Below, piece by piece: positions 50,801 to 56,689 of a stretch of 64,000 nt of DNA (position 1 is its first letter; each line of letters begins with the position of its first letter). Origin of the DNA: Lineus longissimus. Its lineage: Eukaryota > Nemertea > Pilidiophora > Heteronemertea > Lineidae. The translations under genes and the position numbers were made by a program. The DNA is taken from positions 248,001 through 312,000 of the forward strand of contig NC_088308.1 in NCBI RefSeq assembly GCF_910592395.1. Reading direction: 5' to 3'. Below the pieces are notes generated by a model. The model ran no database searches and was not told the origin of the DNA. It saw only the letters and a program-made list of their open reading frames with translations.

Positions 50801-53800
50801 ATCAGTGACACGTTAAAGTGCTTTCTCAGCAGCACTTACCTCTACAGTAAGAATACTGTTTGTTAGACATGGTCTTCATGCCTTTGAGCTTGGACTTCTT
50901 ATTCGTGTTCAAATGGCAGAGTCCACGCATCATGGTCCAGCTGCGGCAATGGTGCTCTTTAGTACACATCGCCTGGCAGGAGGCACTGGTCACGTGCTTT
51001 GCCGATTCATACACATTGAACCATGCACTACCTTTAAAAGGAAAAACAAGCAGAAGTCTCGAATTGATGGGATTTCGTATCCGCTACTTGGAACCAATTA
51101 CTATTTATGAAGAAGGTGCCAGGACAACTAGTCGAAGCATCACGAATAGACACAAATTAAAGTGACATCCAGCCTGATTTTAAGCATTTCCATTGTTGGG
51201 CGCACCTAGAGGTTTGTCAAAATTCTCCATCTAAAATGACAAGCAGTGAATAGGTGACGATGGTGAATAGGTGATGATGTGTCATACACTTGGCCACTGG
51301 ATTTTAAAACTAGCTGATGATGCCACGGTACCATTGACAAACATCACCTTGTCAGTATACTTACAACCAAGCGAAGCGTCATGCGGCGTTCCTAGACGAG
51401 AGGAAAAGCATCAAAGCGTCAGAAATACAGTTGTACTACTACCATAAGAGGCTACTTAAATAAGTGCATGCCCAAGAGAAAATCAAAATCAATGGATTAT
51501 TGCCATAAATCGCTTTGACCTTCCATCAACCACTTTACGTACACATACGATACTCCGGTGTGGACGTGTTGCACTTGACCTAAGAGGTAAGAAGCAGCTG
51601 TGGTATAGTGGCTCGCGGTGGAATAGTGACTAGAGGTCAAGAAGTCCCTTGTTCGATCCCAAATGTGGGCGTAAGACTCTTGGCAGGTACCTTCATTGGA
51701 CTTGCCCAGCTCCACCCAGGTGCATAACCGATATCCGTCAGAAGTGCTTAGGTTGTAGCGCTGGTTGAGCAGTTCATATAACGTCTACTGAAAGGTTTCA
51801 GTGTAGGCCGGTGTTAAAGTGTTAAGTCGAATCATAACTTATATATCGAAGTTGATATCTCCCTATAAAACAACAACTGTTCTTACCAGTACACGGTTTA
51901 TGGCTGCAGGGTAGGAAGGTGCCGTCCGCTGGTTTGGCCACCGAGTGGTCAGTCTTGAACTTACACAACCTCAGGCTACACAGTTTATGGACTTGGATGT
52001 AGTAAGCTGCGACGCAGTACTTGGTTTTGGAACAAGCTTCCTCGCAGTCTTCGATAGCATGGACAGTCTTGTGAAATTTCGTCTCAAGTCCAGTTTCTGT
52101 AAAATGCGAATTGGAATGAGTCATATCAAAAATCTCATCTGGCCCTCCTTAATAATTATTAATCATTTAAAGTCCGCCAATGTTAGACCGAGTACGATGA
52201 ATAGAAACACCTCAATGTATGGAAGATGATCTTACTTTTAGCATCATGTTATGTAACTCAAATAGTCAAAAAATGAACTGTATGTTCTTTTGCAGCGCTT
52301 TATATTGTGTCCATTAATTCACAGTCATTCATTCGTTTGTTATACGGTTTGAAAAACTCACTTGCGTTACATCTGTACATGTGGTAAGCTCTTCTTGCTG
52401 CAAAGACAAAGATTTACATAATACTGGACAACAAGAAAAGAGGGAGGTAGCGCCAGCTCTTGGAACACATTGGGCAGGGGATTTAACTAGCCAGGTGGAT
52501 TATACCATTGCTTGCCACCATTGAACGGAAAGTAACACGGTACTCATAGAAGATGGACATTCTTCATTCTATATACCAACAAGGTTATTTAGCAAAAACT
52601 CACCAGAGCACCAGAGCTGATAAATATTTAAAAAATCTAACTATATAAAAGTATGCGTAAGATGTCATTTCATCTCATACTTACAGTAACGAGGCTTGCA
52701 AAGTACCGTTCCTTTCATTTGCTTCAACTCTGGCGATGTTGTGTGGCAACGAGCAGTGATGAAACACGTATTGTCCATCAGTGTCCATCTGGTACACTTG
52801 TGTTTGTACTTCACTTTCCCTAGCTTCATGCACAAGGCCTTGCATCCCGTGTTAGTCTTTATCTTGTGGGACTCTAGGACGTTCAACCCTTTCTTGTAAC
52901 CTTGTTATGAAGCGAACAAAATGTTGGTTTGTGGTAAAGATCTACATTCAAAGCCGATATATAGGAAAATTTAGCATTTCCGCACGGTGAGGAATCATCC
53001 CGTATGATTCAGGGATGGATTGATGAGGCATACATGGCTGGCTGGCGCAAGCAATGGCATTAGATCTTGCAATTAATAGTTTGTTATCCTCTCCTTTTCT
53101 AAGATCAGTTTCACATCGGTATTCTCGAAACCATTTTCACAACCCTGGATGTTTGAATAAACGTGGAGGTGTCATTAAGCATATCTTGCGCTGGCGTTTA
53201 ACATTGAAAATGGGTAGAGTTTTATTGTTACAGTGTGCTCTCACCAACATGACCATGTCATCATTCGTATCATTCTATATCTTAGTATTATAACCACTTC
53301 ACGTGGCAGTGTCAGAATCCTGATATTACGCTGCCACTTACATTTCATTTTGTAGCCGGCATCGGCATCCTGCGGCCCTGAGAATGAAATGAAAGCCATC
53401 ATTAGTATGAAGAGACAATTGGGGATATTTCTCGTCAAACAACAGGCAGAACAGTTTGTTCATTTCTATCTATCGACTTTTTTTAGAAAGAACGTTTAAA
53501 GACACACTTTTATGTTCTTGTTAATTTGGGTTAAATATGATGACGACATGTACGAACAGGGTGTGGTTGTTCAAAAGAAGATAACTCTAACGGGATCGTT
53601 AAGTTTTAACGGGCGTTATCTCTTCCAGTTGAGCCCATTAGACTAAAAGCCGAGTTGTAGTTACTGCCAAGTTAACTAACTTGTTTTGAACAACCAAACC
53701 CTGATCGTCAACATGTTGCTGTTTTGTTATATACATGTGTAGTTCCATCTCTTCTATGATATTCATCCTCCGACGAAAGAGGAAGACGATTAAGAATAGA

Positions 53801-54055
53801 AGTTACATGCATCTTCAATGTTATTCCATTGTGAGGAGTAACTTATAACTAAGGTTTAAGCAAGTTGGCGTTTTTGCCAGCTTTTTTATACACTGGATAC
53901 ATGTACGTTATCGACCTCGTGTCACCAGCAACGCAGCTCGACGACTGTTGAAAAACTGGCTTGTGAGGAGAGCAATTGAAATTACCGGGCGTTATGTACT
54001 TACAATATAAAAGGAGCAGGGCCGCAACTATTCCTAAATGTACAATCTTCGTCAT
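17702..54055 (-). CDS. large PAN-module gene, maximal model (50 coding exons)
   Basis: Joining all listed A, B, micro and linker exons from the ATG at 54055 down to linker 18123-18155 keeps one frame. With the TGA formed at the last junction it gives 5916 nt, about 1,971 aa. The predicted protein is a signal peptide, then B-A domain pairs (12 of each) with linkers. A pattern: C-x3-C-x5-C-x11-C-x4-C-x18-C-x4-C; B pattern: split C, then C-x3-C-x4-C-x9-C-x23-C. Both resemble PAN/apple folds that bind proteins or sugars outside cells; the actual ligand is unknown. Internal signal-peptide starts (23804, 25679 and its copies) make it possible that this span is several tandem genes. The exons are well supported; single-transcript connectivity is not. 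Confidence 0.45.
18123..18155 (-). CDS. linker exon after A12
   Basis: 33 nt, phase 1-1, encoding GLATSTHLSGR. It ends in T like all other linkers but is not Lys-rich. It is followed by the terminal exon rather than a B domain. Confidence 0.6.
18443..18652 (-). CDS. PAN-like domain A12 exon
   Basis: 210 nt, phase 1-1. It carries seven Cys in the A pattern (DCKEAC, LCSGAYFF, HCSISLC, PCKKPPC). The acceptor CTATTTAG gives a first codon completed as ACT. Confidence 0.82.
18895..18915 (-). CDS. micro-exon before A12
   Basis: 21 nt encoding SRMHKCK with one Cys. The strong pyrimidine-rich acceptor would read in frame as LIIPLLIAG but is closed by an upstream TAA with no ATG, so it looks like a decayed signal peptide. 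Confidence 0.65.
19566..19775 (-). CDS. PAN-like domain B11 exon (divergent)
   Basis: 210 nt, phase 1-1. It keeps the B-type CFKWVMMNGAC core and the final TLC but has seven Cys including the split one, not six. The donor is A|GTAAGC. Confidence 0.72.
19812..20065. repeat. 12-bp minisatellite, about 21 copies
   Basis: Units of GTGGAATCCACT change to GTGGCATCCACT partway along the array. It lies in the intron between linker 20172-20231 and B11. Each unit contains CCACTGTGG across its border, close to an inverted repeat. Multiple overlapping open frames arise only because the unit length is a multiple of three. Confidence 0.95.
20172..20231 (-). CDS. Lys-rich linker exon before B11
   Basis: 60 nt, phase 1-1, encoding GKAVEGKKKKKSGYNPQIFW. 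It ends in T, so the next B exon starts with a split Cys codon. Confidence 0.7.
20524..20724 (-). CDS. PAN-like domain A11 exon
   Basis: 201 nt, phase 1-1. Seven Cys in the A pattern (ECKSTC, CSGIYYL, LCTMKVC, QCSHKPC). Shortened by one residue in the C5-C6 loop. Confidence 0.86.
21143..21166 (-). CDS. micro-exon before A11 with two possible donors
   Basis: Encodes RNVVCS (18 nt, 21149-21166, donor GTAAGG) or RNVVCSGK (24 nt, donor GTAAGT). Both keep phase 1 and carry one Cys. The donors are 6 nt apart. Confidence 0.6.
21542..21736 (-). CDS. PAN-like domain B10 exon
   Basis: 195 nt, phase 1-1. B pattern with VLESKK, CKALC, HCSTWTMM and FTFC. Six Cys including the split first one. The donor is A|GTGAGT, and read-through reaches TAG after three codons. 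Confidence 0.84.
21938..22027 (-). CDS. longest Lys-rich linker exon, before B10
   Basis: 90 nt, phase 1-1. About 30 residues, 12 of them Lys in the pairs or triplets KKARKK, VKK, EKKK and QKK. Ends in T. Confidence 0.75.
22223..22426 (-). CDS. PAN-like domain A10 exon
   Basis: 204 nt, phase 1-1. Near-identical over most of its length to A7-A9 (KKMKNVHHCKTAC, CSGMYYL, LCTIRVC, PCSHKPC) but starts GLEKVYHK instead of GTEKVYHK. Confidence 0.87.
22629..23545. repeat. 34-bp minisatellite, about 27 copies
   Basis: Unit built on CATTTCTATCAGGCTCAGTA followed by GCAACAATCGTAGC, with a C/T variant (AACCGT/AATCGT). It lies in the intron after the signal-peptide exon at 23750. The copies are perfect direct repeats with no spacers. 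Confidence 0.95.
23750..23804 (-). CDS. signal-peptide exon (also usable as a micro-exon)
   Basis: ATG at 23804 opens MKSSFTIFLFLGKMLACA, a Lys followed by a hydrophobic run, with donor GTATGT in phase 1. The same DNA contains a strong acceptor (CCTTTTTTTAG), which would make a 21-nt micro-exon 23750-23770 encoding GKMLACA with one Cys. The upstream TATA box favours use as a first exon. Confidence 0.68.
23863..23870 (-). promoter_or_regulatory. TATA box for the downstream PAN-module unit
   Basis: Minus strand reads TTTATAAG, with a second TATATAG at 23854-23860. The ATG at 23804 is about 60 nt away, leaving room for a start site near 23835 and a leader of about 30 nt. Confidence 0.5.
24183..24380 (-). 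CDS. PAN-like domain B9 exon
   Basis: 198 nt, phase 1-1. Six Cys including the split one (LLESKKTTT, HCKTLC, RCFRWTMM, LCHLTV, FTFC). The donor is G|GTAAGA; unspliced read-through stops after about three codons. Confidence 0.85.
24706..24765 (-). CDS. basic linker exon before B9
   Basis: 60 nt, phase 1-1, encoding GQAKRGTRKGGRGKQNSRLN. Homologous in position and style to the 66-nt linkers of the duplicated segments. Confidence 0.74.
25152..25355 (-). CDS. PAN-like domain A9 exon
   Basis: 204 nt, phase 1-1, starting GTEKVYHKKM. First of the near-identical 1.64-kb copies. Seven Cys. Confidence 0.88.
25607..25679 (-). CDS. signal-peptide exon / KKRCH micro-exon, copy 1
   Basis: ATG at 25679 opens MKLILSLRVLIFLQFYLIG followed by KKRCH, phase-1 donor GTGAGT. 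The final 18 nt (25607-25624), after an internal TAG acceptor, would serve as a micro-exon with one Cys. No TATA box is evident upstream. Confidence 0.6.
25958..26155 (-). CDS. PAN-like domain B8 exon
   Basis: 198 nt, phase 1-1. VLESKKTTTAAACQALC, HCSKWTMM and QFTFC. No poly(A) signal occurs between its donor and the next exon, so it is unlikely to be terminal. Confidence 0.87.
26417..26482 (-). CDS. basic linker exon before B8
   Basis: 66 nt, phase 1-1. Begins GKAAGRARKKGG and continues LAKRKGGLTR, with two dibasic sites. Ends in T. Confidence 0.76.
26787..26990 (-). CDS. PAN-like domain A8 exon
   Basis: 204 nt, phase 1-1. Differs from A9 mainly in SNTATCSGMYY versus SKTATCSGVYY and in CQKKRS. 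Confidence 0.88.
27242..27314 (-). CDS. signal-peptide exon / KKRCH micro-exon, copy 2
   Basis: Same arrangement as copy 1, beginning MKLIVSL. Micro-exon portion 27242-27259. Confidence 0.58.
27594..27791 (-). CDS. PAN-like domain B7 exon
   Basis: 198 nt. Protein identical or nearly identical to B8. Confidence 0.87.
28056..28121 (-). CDS. basic linker exon before B7
   Basis: 66 nt, a variant of the 26417 linker with GGSARRKGGLTH in its second half. Confidence 0.76.
28426..28629 (-). CDS. PAN-like domain A7 exon
   Basis: 204 nt. Protein matches A9 (SKTATCSGVYY, CQKRGSK), which suggests gene conversion or the order of duplication. Confidence 0.88.
28881..28953 (-). CDS. signal-peptide exon / KKRCH micro-exon, copy 3
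   Basis: Begins MKLILSL as in copy 1. Micro-exon portion 28881-28898. Confidence 0.58.
29233..29430 (-). CDS. PAN-like domain B6 exon
   Basis: 198 nt. Same as B8 except HCSRWTMM in place of HCSKWTMM. Confidence 0.87.
29694..29759 (-). CDS. basic linker exon before B6
   Basis: 66 nt, same sequence class as the 26417 linker (GGLAKRKGGLTR). Confidence 0.76.
30064..30267 (-). CDS. PAN-like domain A6 exon
   Basis: 204 nt. Its first part is distinct (GTENVYHKMMSKVDDCRTAC), then it becomes A8-like. Lies just left of the satellite array. Confidence 0.87.
30324..41291. repeat. satellite array, eight units of about 1.36 kb plus a partial ninth
   Basis: Unit starts: 30324, 31683, 32876, 34243, 35601, 36969, 38327, 39685 and 41044 (partial). 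Lengths are about 1358 bp for one subtype and 1367-1368 for the other; the second unit has a deletion (1193 bp). The subtypes differ near the CTTATACCAACTTACACC versus CTTATACACGCACC segment. The array interrupts an intron whose uninterrupted versions exist in the sister copies, with CTA shared at both junctions. Each unit holds one tRNA-like segment on the minus strand and a TATAAAAAG box on the plus strand. No protein function is supported. Confidence 0.93.
31449..31523 (-). mobile_element. tRNA-like (SINE head) segment, one per satellite unit
   Basis: The minus strand has a B box GGGTTCGACCCCCGG with a four-pair T-arm and a D-arm-like GACGGTTCAGAGC, followed by a T-rich tract that could end RNA polymerase III transcription. 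The acceptor arms do not pair well, so it is a tRNA relic rather than a tRNA gene. Equivalent segments occur in the other seven units. Confidence 0.55.
41484..41556 (-). CDS. signal-peptide exon / KKRCH micro-exon, copy 4
   Basis: Same as the copies at 25607-28881, separated from its A domain (A6) by the satellite array. Begins MKLIVSL. Micro-exon portion 41484-41501. Confidence 0.58.
41836..42033 (-). CDS. PAN-like domain B5 exon
   Basis: 198 nt, protein matches B7/B8. Continues the duplicated segment to the right of the satellite. Confidence 0.87.
42298..42363 (-). CDS. basic linker exon before B5
   Basis: 66 nt, GKAAGRARKKGG class ending GGLTH. Ends in T. Confidence 0.76.
42668..42871 (-). 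CDS. PAN-like domain A5 exon (mosaic)
   Basis: 204 nt, phase 1-1. The first half is unlike the duplicated copies (FHKTIPNDKDCKFACWKTPKC, YYIKAKK), the second half matches them (CQKKGSKDVAKP, PCSHKPC). The switch suggests recombination or conversion inside the exon. Confidence 0.86.
43367..43387 (-). CDS. micro-exon before A5
   Basis: 21 nt, GHIAHCR, one Cys. An in-frame TAA just upstream excludes use as a signal-peptide start. Acceptor TGTATTTTAG, donor GTAAGT. Confidence 0.62.
43715..43909 (-). CDS. PAN-like domain B4 exon
   Basis: 195 nt, phase 1-1. KVLESTKTTTTPACKALC, HCIRWTMM and FIFC. Six Cys including the split one. Confidence 0.86.
44072..44265. repeat. 18-bp minisatellite (CTCTCCGAGCATCTGTCAC family)
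   Basis: Irregular tandem copies, some with the extension CAATGGCCAACTAC. Lies in the intron between linker 45009-45086 and B4. Confidence 0.8.
44734..44988. mobile_element. non-autonomous DNA transposon (MITE-like)
   Basis: Ends are inverted: AGTGGAACCCCGGT at the left and ACCGGGGTTCCACT at the right (14 bp perfect), with a further inverted pair AACCCCGGTAAC/GTTACCGGGGTT. The interior has two near-copies of AAAATATTTGGACT. About 255 bp, no ORF. Confidence 0.65.
45009..45086 (-). CDS. Lys-rich linker exon before B4
   Basis: 78 nt, phase 1-1. 26 residues with PTKKSAKKSKSKMPK in the middle. Donor GTTAGT. Ends in T. Confidence 0.72.
45440..45643 (-). CDS. PAN-like domain A4 exon
   Basis: 204 nt, phase 1-1. 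GTESVYHKSLPKWQDCKKAC, CSGLYYL, VCTIRIC, PCSHKPC. Seven Cys. Confidence 0.87.
46278..46301 (-). CDS. micro-exon before A4
   Basis: 24 nt, GSMRGCKG, one Cys. An in-frame ATG upstream would add MIFFHLA, a weak signal-peptide candidate. Confidence 0.6.
46594..46797 (-). CDS. PAN-like domain B3 exon
   Basis: 204 nt, phase 1-1. Begins with split Cys then FTRGFHILESSKTTT; core HCWRWTMIAGLCHLTV; ends FTFC. Confidence 0.84.
47005..47031 (-). CDS. linker exon before B3
   Basis: 27 nt, GLKGKKPAT, ends in T. Good acceptor (TTTCTTACAG) and donor (GTAAGT). Confidence 0.66.
47188..47448. repeat. 27-bp minisatellite, about 9.5 copies
   Basis: Unit CATGTTATGAGTGGGTGAAG plus CGTCGGT, in the intron just after A3. 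On the minus strand it stays in frame with A3 if the intron is retained and would add a nine-residue repeat ASPTHNMTD. Confidence 0.95.
47523..47735 (-). CDS. PAN-like domain A3 exon
   Basis: 213 nt, phase 1-1. Divergent (AECELACAKTALC, HCSLLLC, CGYKTC) but keeps seven Cys. The frame continues through the donor into the 27-bp array. Confidence 0.83.
48179..48205 (-). CDS. micro-exon before A3
   Basis: 27 nt, GNVHKCEYK, one Cys. Acceptor CGTTTTTCAG. Confidence 0.62.
48582..48785 (-). CDS. PAN-like domain B2 exon
   Basis: 204 nt, phase 1-1. ACQRAC, QCYSWTMVNKEC and HFSYC. Six Cys including the split one. Donor C|GTAAGT. Confidence 0.83.
49281..49316 (-). CDS. linker exon before B2
   Basis: 36 nt, GWMKNSVTGKVR, ends in T. 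The acceptor is only weakly pyrimidine-rich. Confidence 0.6.
49564..49773 (-). CDS. PAN-like domain A2 exon
   Basis: 210 nt, phase 1-1. GKESVYHKTMPSADDCQDAC, CSGMYYL, LCTLRLC and PCSHKPC. The C5-C6 loop is longer and His-rich (RAHAHKNDG). Confidence 0.86.
50497..50523 (-). CDS. micro-exon before A2
   Basis: 27 nt, GNIYCSWSI, one Cys. Donor GTAAGT. Confidence 0.6.
50840..51031 (-). CDS. PAN-like domain B1 exon
   Basis: 192 nt, phase 1-1. SCQAMC, HCRSWTMMRGLCHLNT and YSYC. Six Cys including the split one. Confidence 0.84.
51365..51391 (-). CDS. linker exon before B1
   Basis: 27 nt, GTPHDASLG, ends in T. Not Lys-rich. Confidence 0.6.
51887..52096 (-). CDS. PAN-like domain A1 exon
   Basis: 210 nt, phase 1-1. 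DCEEACSKTKYC, LCSLRLC and PCSHKPC. Seven Cys. Confidence 0.85.
52362..52397 (-). CDS. micro-exon before A1
   Basis: 36 nt, SRRAYHMYRCNA, one Cys. Acceptor TTTGTCTTTGCAG, donor GTGAGT. Confidence 0.64.
52685..52900 (-). CDS. PAN-like domain B0 exon
   Basis: 216 nt, phase 1-1. Most 5' domain. NVLESHKIKT, GCKALC, KCTRWTLMDNTC. It has eight Cys with the split one, two more than other B exons, and an insertion KLGKVKYKH. Confidence 0.82.
53342..53377 (-). CDS. second exon of the large PAN-module gene
   Basis: 36 nt, phase 1-1, WPQDADAGYKMK, ends in T like the linkers. Signal-peptide cleavage probably falls within or just before this segment (ADAG). Confidence 0.68.
54004..54055 (-). CDS. signal-peptide first exon of the PAN-module locus
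   Basis: ATG at 54055 in ACCATGA context encodes MTKIVHLGIVAALLLLY, a clear signal peptide, then donor T|GTAAGT in phase 1, matching the next exon. Confidence 0.75.
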
Positions 54056-54110
54056 GGTGGGTTCCTCACAACTCCCAACCAAGAAAGTGGCGTCCGACGA
54101 CGCAGTAGCT

Positions 54111-54120
54111 TTTTAAATAA
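54111..54120 (-). promoter_or_regulatory. TATA-like element upstream of the first exon
   Basis: Minus strand TTATTTAAAA about 60 nt before the ATG, the same spacing as at the 23804 start. Confidence 0.4.
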
Positions 54121-56480
54121 TGCTGCTCTTCGGTTTAGTGTAATGCAGTAATGGACCATGAGTTTTTGATGGCATCACCCTAGGCTAGGATCTTGCATTC
54201 GACCTTTATTGTCCATTAAGATATTGACAAATAAAGTTTGTTTGTTCCTGAAACAGCAATTTTCTACTTGGTTTAAATTGCCTTAATGGACGAAAAGCTG
54301 ATTGCAAGAAGTTTATTTTAAAGTGATACTTCTGCAGTCCAGTTCCCATCCAGAATGGCAGAGGGTAGTTATCTAAATTACAACGCTAAAACATTCTGCT
54401 GATGAGTGTTACTGTCGAGGTTGACAGAGCTGCAATATTTTGCCCAAACAACTACTGTCCCGGGCCGTCACCTAATTATCTTATGGTTTAATAACAACTG
54501 AACATCGTTGATTTAAAATCTGATTTAAATTTCTTAAGGGACAACTTTACTGAGATATTCTAAATCTTCTTCAAAGCATACTGTTCCATTAAGATGCAAA
54601 ACCAAATTTTCTTTTCAAATGGTATTCTCGGATCTCTTGTCAAAAGTAGTTGTTCTATCCTCCTGGCCACAATACATATTCAGTTGATATTTGCGCTCTG
54701 AAAGCCAAACAGATAAGCAACAAGATAATTGCAATGTCCTTAAAAGTCAGCAAATCGCCTGACTTTGAGCTGGCTTCACTTGGTCAGGTCACAAAGTTGA
54801 CATCGCCTCAGGATTGAGCCATTCTAAGGAAAGTCACAAACCCATTACCCATCTCTCCATAGATAACGACGTCAATGGTTATCATGAAAGCCTTTTAAAA
54901 TCATGAATGATATTGATAAGAAGCAGGTATTCTGGTATATTCCTGGTACACATTAGTTATTCTTGGATGGGTAAGTCTGGCCTCTGGGCTTGTACACAAA
55001 CTGTGTGGCTTTGACAGACCCTGGAATAATTTATCTCATGTTATTGGCCTTCCATTGGTTAGCCTTCTTTGCAGCAGCGTAACTGCGTCGTTACGTGACA
55101 GTCAACGCAGGTTGTACTGTATCACCTGCATATCGAAAGTGGTTTGAGAGACCGGCCGGTGGCGCCCCAGTTTCTAAAGGTTTTGTCATTGTGGCGTTTT
55201 GAAGAACTAGTTGTGTGTGATGTGTACGGGTTTCTTCATCGACACATGTTATTATTATTAAAGAGAATATTGCGATGTTCCATATTTTTTGCGATCAATC
55301 TTCTGATTCGAGGCCATTGACCTGGAGGTCAACATAGGTGGCCATTTTGATGGCTTAGTTCTGGAGATTTAATATCCTTGGTTTATATTCTTGGCCACTC
55401 GGCACAAAACAGCCGTGATGGGGTCCACTTTCGGTCACAAAGCCTCGGAAGGATATGTATCTGGCTTATTGAGGTGTGGTCGAAAATCACCTTCACAAAG
55501 TGTATGTTCCAGCTCTTTTGTCCCTAGTTGGGCAATTTTGGAGCGGTTTGCCGAACCTGGTGTGTCAAAGGTGACACCTCTTACCATCACAGAACACATT
55601 AGATGCATTTAGAGTATAGAGTCCTTCCCTCGGTCTCTACCAACAGACAATATGATATCAAGTTGGAACATTCCATGCACCAGGCGTCCGGGTTCTAGTC
55701 AGGTCTTATCGCGGGCTGGGGGAGCCACCGTCATGGTTTGTATCGGTGGTTAAGTATGGCTCTCCAGTCTCAGGATTTTTCTCAGTTGCTTCCTCAGTTT
55801 GTAGCAAAGGGAATAAATGACCTTGCTTGTTTCACATGCAGTTAGAAACATAACGAGTAGAGAAAAACCCAGAGACTGAAAATCCATACTAAGCCACCAA
55901 CCAAACCGCTTTCATTCTACTTGTCATTTCATCACATTCTCAGCATATAATTCAGTTCTCAACTTCATATCATCATACCGCGTCAAAGATGCTGTTTTTC
56001 TTCCATCTTATTGATGAAAAATGACTTTTCTGAGGGTACCTCGTATGTCCTTGACTAGTCGGCTCTCCTTCATCTTCTCACCAACGACGGGAATCTCATG
56101 CGTCCGTGGCGTCTTGGAGCCCATGACCTAGTGTGACGTCGTAGCAGGCTGTGTTCACGTCGGATCTTACAGGGTGATATAGCTTTTCGCCATTTCGCCA
56201 TCAGTGGTGCTCGTTTGATAGTTGGGTTTTTTGTGCTTTTAATGACTATTTGTGATCCGATTTGGAGACCAATGGATACATGAGGAGTAACTTGAGAGTA
56301 AGTCCAAATTTTTTTTACTTGTTTTTTTCCCTGCTCAATGAAAGTGAATTGCAGTTTATTAGTTTTCAACAGATAGTAACTGCCTGTACAAAAGTTTTCA
56401 TATGGATTCTCATGATAGCCACTGTCATCAAGAGAGAGCTTTGCGCCGAGGTGTTAATTGCCGGGTAATTGGAGACGCGA
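54121..56480. other. non-genic stretch
   Basis: Short open frames only (the longest is 99 codons, 56070-56369 minus), without domains or splice context. I see no supported gene. Confidence 0.5.
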
Positions 56481-56569
56481 TCTCGACCGATTACGGCAAT
56501 CAGTCCCTTTGGTCGGGTTAGAGGGGTGATTTGGTCATTGGGACCAACCAATCCAGTGGTCGTGGTCTG

Positions 56570-56688
56570 GGTACCGGGGTGGTCGTGTTACCGGGGGCCT
56601 TGTTATGGTAATTAGAGAGGAGACCATTCGGGACCGGCGATTCTTGGTCGTCATAGCGGGGTGGTCGCCGACCGGGGGTCCACTGTAC
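56570..56688. mobile_element. remnant of the same DNA transposon family as at 44734
   Basis: Shares GTGTTACCGGGG-like and GGTCGCCGACCGGGGGTCCACTGTA blocks with the right end of the 44.7-kb element. The left end is not identified. Confidence 0.45.
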
Positions 56689-56689
56689 T

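Noticed and set aside
2278-54055. The PAN-module protein as a substrate of the neighbouring carboxylase
   Set aside because: No Glu-rich Gla-type segment or recognition propeptide is visible; linkers are Lys-rich. Proximity alone is not evidence.
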